Below are positions 6,996-11,078 of a stretch of DNA of 11,078 nucleotides, one piece after another. The translations under genes and the position numbers were made by a program. The notes beneath the pieces were generated by a model that saw nothing but the letters and a program-made list of their open reading frames with translations, was not told the origin of the DNA and searched no databases. The stretch's first letter is position 1; every line of letters starts with the position of its first letter. This DNA is from an uncultured Mucispirillum sp. (GTDB taxonomy: Bacteria; Chrysiogenota; Deferribacteres; Deferribacterales; Mucispirillaceae): the NCBI GenBank assembly GCA_945947845.1, contig CAMEZN010000021.1, forward strand, positions 1 to 11,078. Direction: 5' to 3'.

Positions 6996-9005
6996 ATGTC
7001 AAAATTTAAAATCACTATTGCAGCTAAAATATTTTCTATTTTAGCTGTAATAACCTTGTTTTCTTTTATTATGGGTATTTATTCCTTTATTTCAACAAAA
7101 AGTGCTGGAAGAATTGCTGCTGATATAAGTAATGTGTATGTTGATTTATTTGACTATAATAACACATTAAATAGTAGAATAGCAGATGTTCGCAGAGTTT
7201 TTAGGGAGTATATTATCAGCCCAAGCCAAGAAAAATATGATGAAATTATGAATTATAAAAATAATTCATATAATGATTTAAAAAAGATGGAAACACTGCT
7301 TGCTGATAAATATGCAGCATCACTTGTGCCAGAAGTAACATCTGTTTTTCCTGAGTTTAAAGGTGCAGTTACTACCTATCTTGATACTGCTGCCAGCCAA
7401 ATAGATGTAAGGCATAATATTGTTCCAAAAGAAATAGAGTTTATAAAAATTACAAATCAGTTTTTAGATGCCAGTGAAAATCTTAGGAGAGCAACAGCAA
7501 ATGTTATAAGAAATAACACAGATAACCCACAGGTTGCTATGCAGTATTTTACAAACTATTCTCGTATTGCAAATGTTGCAGTTAATACTGGGCTTGCATT
7601 AGAAATTTTTGCAAAAGCAAGATATACAGGGGATTTAAAAGAGCTTGAAAAAATGGGCAAATTAATGACTGATGTTAAAACAGATTTACAAGATGTTAGA
7701 ACTGAAATTGTAAATAGAGCATCTCTTAATGCCCTTGATGAAATGCTTAAAATTATGGCTGGCAGTGAAAAAGTTTATAAAGAGATAGTTACAGCTTATG
7801 AATTACGAGCATCTGCAAACCAAAAACGAGATGAAAGTGCTCAATTACTGACAGCTATAAGTCAGCAGATTTCTGATATTATTAATACTGTTATACAAGA
7901 TAAAGCTCTTTATGCAGAAACATCTCTCAAATCAACAAACTATGTAATAATTGTAATACTTTTAATTACTGTATTAGTAATTGTTGCAGCAGTATTTATC
8001 ACTATTCAATCTATTATTAAACCACTTCATATATTTGTAGATACAGCAAAAGATTTAACAAGTGGTGATAGAGATTTGACTATCAGGCTCAAAACTAACA
8101 GCAATGATGAAATATCTGACTTAGCAAAATATTTTAATACATTTATTGCTAATGTGCAGGAAATCGTTACAGAAGTAAAAAATTCTACAAATGAAGTTGC
8201 TTCTGGTAACAGTCAGCTTGCTGCTACTATTGAAGAATTATCTGCTACTTTCAACTCACAAACTGAGCAGGTAAATAGTATTGTTATGGATATGAATAAT
8301 ATTACAAACCAGTCAGAAGAAGCTACTAATGAATTAAATTCTGCATTACAGGTTATAAATACTACAACAGAATCAACAACTAATGGTCAGAACTCTTTAA
8401 TAGAAATTAAACAGACTATGCTTGATATTAATACTAAAACAACACATTTATCTGACACAATTAATAATCTTTTAGAAAGTTCAACACAGATTGGTGAAAT
8501 CTTAACAGTTATTAATGATATTGCAGACCAGACTAACCTTTTAGCACTGAATGCAGCAATAGAGGCAGCAAGAGCAGGAGAAGCAGGCAGAGGGTTTGCA
8601 GTAGTTGCTGATGAAGTTAGAAAACTTGCTGAAAGAACTACAAAAGCTACAAGTGAAATTGAAAATATTATTTCTACTTTACAAAATGAATCAGAACAAG
8701 CTGCAAAAGAAATGTCTTCTGCAAATGTTAGTGTTACAAATGGGGTAGAAGTTATAGAAACAACAACATCATCTTTTTCAGAAGTTGTTGGCGGTGTAAA
8801 CAATGTTGCTAATTCCACTTATCAATTAATGGAAGGTTTTAATGAACAGCACCAGACAGTGCAAAATGTAACAGATAAAACACAGGCAATTGCAAGCGGT
8901 ATAGAAGAAAGTAATGCCGCTGTTAATGAAATATCTATTACTGTGGACCATTTACAAGAAAGAACTGAAGCATTAAAAAGACTTGTTGGTCAGTTTAAAG
9001 TATAG
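6996..9005 (+). CDS. Methyl-accepting chemotaxis protein (membrane chemoreceptor)
   Basis: A 669-residue transducer with classical topology: TM1 at about 9-31, a helical periplasmic ligand domain of about 280 residues (32-314), TM2 at about 315-337, a HAMP domain at about 338-390 ([20 protein letters not shown]...) and a cytoplasmic signalling coiled coil to the C-terminus. The highly conserved hairpin tip that contacts CheA/CheW is intact at 511-548 ([20 protein letters not shown] followed by [18 protein letters not shown]). The sensor length and all-helical character fit a helical bimodular or long four-helix-bundle domain; the ligand cannot be told. Glu/Gln-rich stretches such as [16 protein letters not shown] (410-425) and [12 protein letters not shown] (634-645) are plausible methylation sites. 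The protein ends in GQFKV, without the NWETF-type CheR-tethering pentapeptide. A strong GGAGGA (6983-6988) lies 7 nt before the ATG. No other chemotaxis gene is nearby, so it appears to be a stand-alone receptor. Confidence 0.97.
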   Translation: MSKFKITIAAKIFSILAVITLFSFIMGIYSFISTKSAGRIAADISNVYVDLFDYNNTLNSRIADVRRVFREYIISPSQEKYDEIMNYKNNSYNDLKKMETLLADKYAASLVPEVTSVFPEFKGAVTTYLDTAASQIDVRHNIVPKEIEFIKITNQFLDASENLRRATANVIRNNTDNPQVAMQYFTNYSRIANVAVNTGLALEIFAKARYTGDLKELEKMGKLMTDVKTDLQDVRTEIVNRASLNALDEMLKIMAGSEKVYKEIVTAYELRASANQKRDESAQLLTAISQQISDIINTVIQDKALYAETSLKSTNYVIIVILLITVLVIVAAVFITIQSIIKPLHIFVDTAKDLTSGDRDLTIRLKTNSNDEISDLAKYFNTFIANVQEIVTEVKNSTNEVASGNSQLAATIEELSATFNSQTEQVNSIVMDMNNITNQSEEATNELNSALQVINTTTESTTNGQNSLIEIKQTMLDINTKTTHLSDTINNLLESSTQIGEILTVINDIADQTNLLALNAAIEAARAGEAGRGFAVVADEVRKLAERTTKATSEIENIISTLQNESEQAAKEMSSANVSVTNGVEVIETTTSSFSEVVGGVNNVANSTYQLMEGFNEQHQTVQNVTDKTQAIASGIEESNAAVNEISITVDHLQERTEALKRLVGQFKV

Positions 9006-9029
9006 TAAGCTTATAATATTTATCCTTAT

Positions 9030-9061
9030 TTCTGCCTGCAACTAAATTTAAGCAGGCAGAA
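9030..9061 (+). terminator. Hairpin after the chemoreceptor gene, possible weak terminator
   Basis: TTCTGCCTGC (9030-9039) and GCAGGCAGAA (9052-9061) form a perfect 10-bp stem, GC-rich for this window, around a 12-nt loop. It begins 25 nt after the MCP stop. The expected T-run is poor: GATAAAATTTT follows, with only four T's after an A stretch. It is probably the MCP 3' end or an mRNA-stabilising hairpin; the stem is certain, the termination function is inferred. Confidence 0.55.
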
Positions 9062-9082
9062 GATAAAATTTTAAAACCATAT

Positions 9083-9119
9083 AATCAATTGTTGATTTTT
9101 TCTTAATACTGATTATAAT
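9083..9119 (+). promoter_or_regulatory. Promoter of the TPR gene pair with overlapping palindrome
   Basis: TTGATT (9092-9097), a 16-nt spacer and a consensus TATAAT (9114-9119) form a good sigma-70-like promoter, giving a leader of roughly 27 nt before the ATG at 9154. The -35 is the right arm of a perfect 6-3-6 inverted repeat, AATCAATTGTTGATT (9083-9097), a likely place for a regulator to bind. The arms face the opposite way from an FNR box (TTGAT-N4-ATCAA). Confidence 0.55.
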
Positions 9120-9153
9120 TATGGGAATGTAAAAAGTTTTATAAGGTTTATAT

Positions 9154-9852
9154 ATGACACAAGAAGAATTAGTTACAAAAGCAGAAGCTCTTTATAATAT
9201 TGGAGAATATAGTCAAGTTATTTCATTAATACAATCACTTCCAGAAGAACAACAAACATATCATCTACTTTATCTTCTTGCATTATCATATAGTGATAAT
9301 ATTGATGGTGATGATGATGATAACCAGCATAATGCCTTAAAAATACTTAAAAAAATATCAGACCAAGGTGAGTATGATTTAAAATGGCTTTATCTGATTG
9401 GAAAAATATATTTTACAATTAATCAAGAAGAATATGCTATTGAATATTTTGATAGAATTACAAGAATATTTCAAAAAGATAAAGAATTTTCAGAGCTGAT
9501 TAATATGCAGCATTTTCTTGAAAGCTGTAAAGAATCTTTATATGAAAGAGCATTAGCTGTTATTTTTGTTGTTTTAAAAGAAGCTTCAAAAGACAGCAAA
9601 ATGACTGTTGCGAATATTAATGATAATAAATTAAGTATATTTTTCCCTAAATACAATATTGATTTAAATATAGAAATTAATCATCTTCATAGAAGTGGTG
9701 CAAGCCTTGATTTTGAAATTATATATCCTGACGGGTGTAGTGAACATTATAATATTGATGGTGATGCTAATACTTATGAAAATGGTATTTCTGATGCTCT
9801 TAATAAATTTGTAAGTATAATTAATAAGGAATTTAAAGAACACTGTAAATAG
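9154..9852 (+). CDS. TPR-repeat protein with C-terminal alpha/beta domain (DUF6348-like), function unknown
   Basis: A 232-residue acidic protein without signal peptide or membrane segment. Residues 1-about 125 form TPR-like helical pairs, for example KAEALYNIGEYSQVISLIQS (8-27) and WLYLIGKIYFTINQEEYAIE (79-98). A very acidic loop, NIDGDDDDN (50-58), encoded partly by GAT repeats, separates two helices. Residues about 135-232 form an alpha/beta module with strands LSIFFPKYNIDLNIEIN and LDFEIIYPDG, then a long helix ending the protein. The TPR part aligns with that of the next gene, and the C-terminal pattern is repeated there, so the two are diverged tandem paralogues. The C-terminal domain recalls the DUF6348-type module from memory, but this is tentative. 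TAAGG (9142-9146) lies 7 nt before the ATG. A protein-binding role is likely from the TPRs; no catalytic motif is visible. Confidence 0.82.
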   Translation: MTQEELVTKAEALYNIGEYSQVISLIQSLPEEQQTYHLLYLLALSYSDNIDGDDDDNQHNALKILKKISDQGEYDLKWLYLIGKIYFTINQEEYAIEYFDRITRIFQKDKEFSELINMQHFLESCKESLYERALAVIFVVLKEASKDSKMTVANINDNKLSIFFPKYNIDLNIEINHLHRSGASLDFEIIYPDGCSEHYNIDGDANTYENGISDALNKFVSIINKEFKEHCK

Positions 9853-9856
9853 ATTT

Positions 9857-11078
9857 ATGAAAGAAACCATTTTAAAGCAAATAGATAAACTGCATGCAGA
9901 AGAAAAACATGCAGAAATCATTAATATTCTTGAAAATATCAATGAACCCTTAGATTATGAAATGACTTGCCTTTTAGCAAGGGCATACTGCAATATGCCT
10001 GTTTTAACAGCTGATGATGATAAATATATAAATAAAGGGCTTTCTTTACTGCTTTCAGTCAAAGATATGGGCGAAAATGACCCACTATGGCATTACCGTG
10101 CCGGGTTCGCTTATTTTTATGCAGATAAAGAAGAAGAAGCATTAGAACACTTTAAAAAAGCTGTTGCTCTTATACCAAAAACAAAAGAAAGTGCTGCAAA
10201 ATGGCGGGATTTTAATATTGGTTACTTTATTGGTGAGTGCGAAGATATTATTAAAGCAAAACAAATAAAAGATAAATTTGGCACTGGTAAAAATGCTTCT
10301 AAACAGGACACTCTTGATTTTATTCTTTTTAATCTGCTGCACAGAAGTCTGCCCCAGGAAGATATTGTTACAGATAACAGTATATATGTGCCTGAATGGA
10401 TGCTTGTAATAAGACCTGTTATTATTGCATATGATGAAGATAAAATAGAAATAGAATGGAATATTACAAGCCCTGTATTTGATAACAGTATTAAAGAATT
10501 AACATTTGGTGCTGGTGAAAATCTACATGAAGCAGTATTTATTGCTGTGGGCACTTTCACTGCATCGCTTTTGCAAACTGTCAAAAGTATATTATCAAAA
10601 AATCCACCTAAACTTACTTATTCATCTGAATTTAACAGCCATTATCATAACTGGAATGTATATTATAACCCGCTTCTTGTTGCACGAGATGAAATGCAGT
10701 CTGGAAAACTTGATGATACTATATTTTGGAACCAGATTGAAAATATACTGCATAAATATCTTGGCAATCAGAAATCTGTTTGTATAAAAATATATGTTGC
10801 AAAGTTTGCAGGCAATATTATCAGTGAATGCTGTATTGATGATATTTATGTTAATGAACTTAGCAGCATTATAGGTGATTATATAGATAACTCTCTTAAT
10901 ATTACAGACCATTTTTATACTATACGGCAGTATATTATACTTACTCAGCAGGAAGAAACAATACTTCCATATAAATATGAAGGAAAAGAAGGGTATGTAG
11001 AATTAAAAAATAAGCTTAAAAAGATTTGCGATGTAATATATAGTTTAAAACCATTTGATGAAGATGAATATGATGATA
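9857..11078 (+). CDS. TPR-repeat protein with DUF6348-like region and long C-terminal extension, 3' end outside the window
   Basis: An uninterrupted frame from the ATG at 9857 to the window edge gives at least 407 residues; the stop is not seen. The first 130 or so residues carry a TPR-like region with LARAYCNMP, ENDPLWHYRAGFAYFYADKE and EEALEHFKKAVALIP, the recognisable pattern of a widespread TPR family often fused to varied C-terminal domains (suppressor-of-fused type, DUF4026, DUF6348 and others, from memory). Around 170-245 an alpha/beta segment (PEWMLVIRPVIIAYDEDKIE, then EWNITSPVF and a helix LHEAVFIAVGTF) matches the C-terminal module of the preceding gene. A further region of more than 150 residues follows (from about NPPKLTYSSEF) that I cannot assign. 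It starts 4 nt after the upstream stop with no clear Shine-Dalgarno, so it is probably coupled to that gene. No signal peptide or catalytic motif is visible. Confidence 0.85.
   Translation, partial: MKETILKQIDKLHAEEKHAEIINILENINEPLDYEMTCLLARAYCNMPVLTADDDKYINKGLSLLLSVKDMGENDPLWHYRAGFAYFYADKEEEALEHFKKAVALIPKTKESAAKWRDFNIGYFIGECEDIIKAKQIKDKFGTGKNASKQDTLDFILFNLLHRSLPQEDIVTDNSIYVPEWMLVIRPVIIAYDEDKIEIEWNITSPVFDNSIKELTFGAGENLHEAVFIAVGTFTASLLQTVKSILSKNPPKLTYSSEFNSHYHNWNVYYNPLLVARDEMQSGKLDDTIFWNQIENILHKYLGNQKSVCIKIYVAKFAGNIISECCIDDIYVNELSSIIGDYIDNSLNITDHFYTIRQYIILTQQEETILPYKYEGKEGYVELKNKLKKICDVIYSLKPFDEDEYDD

Noticed and set aside
8387..8818. Minus-strand 143-codon ORF opposite the chemoreceptor
   Set aside because: It is a shadow of the MCP signalling domain, which is fully conserved on the plus strand.
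9083..9097. FNR/CRP-type binding site
   Set aside because: The arms are AATCAA...TTGATT, the inverse of the FNR arrangement, and no TGTGA half-site is present.
9301..9322. GAT-rich trinucleotide run in the first TPR gene as a phase-variable repeat
   Set aside because: It is short and imperfect, and gain or loss of a unit would keep the frame, changing only the acidic loop length.
1..11078. CRISPR array, tRNA or rRNA genes, insertion sequence or attachment site
   Set aside because: No regularly spaced repeats, cloverleaf, rRNA-like stretch, transposase or terminal inverted repeats were seen on either strand.

Overview
The window is very AT-rich (roughly 70% A+T by eye) and densely coded. A LpxR-type outer-membrane lipid A deacylase gene, a two-TOBE ModE regulator and a membrane chemoreceptor point to a motile, LPS-bearing, low-GC Gram-negative bacterium. 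A gut-associated lineage such as Mucispirillum/Deferribacterota would fit, but that is a guess from gene content and base composition; no rRNA or other marker gene is present.

Positions 104-4863 (+ strand) hold a compact four-gene run, probably one operon: a cNMP-like/CBS/DUF294 signalling protein, a NYN (PIN-like) nuclease with a C-terminal LOTUS/OST-HTH domain, a GNAT acetyltransferase and a CvrA/NhaP2-type cation/proton antiporter. The first three are coupled by stop-start overlaps of 4 nt and 1 nt, and the antiporter follows after 13 nt. A perfect 8-2-8 palindrome lies just upstream of the first gene.

Positions 4864-6685 (- strand) hold modE followed, 1 nt later, by an lpxR-like gene. 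The lpxR gene is split by a single in-frame TAA at codon 80; before and after it the frame is open and family motifs are intact, giving a 343-codon pseudogene or recently inactivated allele. Its 3' end directly abuts the antiporter stop codon with no spacer.

Positions 6686-6995 are an AT-rich divergent promoter region between modE and a 669-residue methyl-accepting chemotaxis protein (6996-9005). A hairpin follows the MCP. A well-formed promoter then leads into two tandem genes (9154-9852 and 9857 to beyond the window end) encoding diverged paralogues with an N-terminal TPR region and an unassigned alpha/beta C-terminal domain.

I do not see a complete, obviously new multi-gene system. The points most worth following are the single-stop lpxR allele next to modE, the DUF294 protein whose nucleotidyltransferase aspartates are both replaced, and the TPR paralogue pair whose second member runs off the window.
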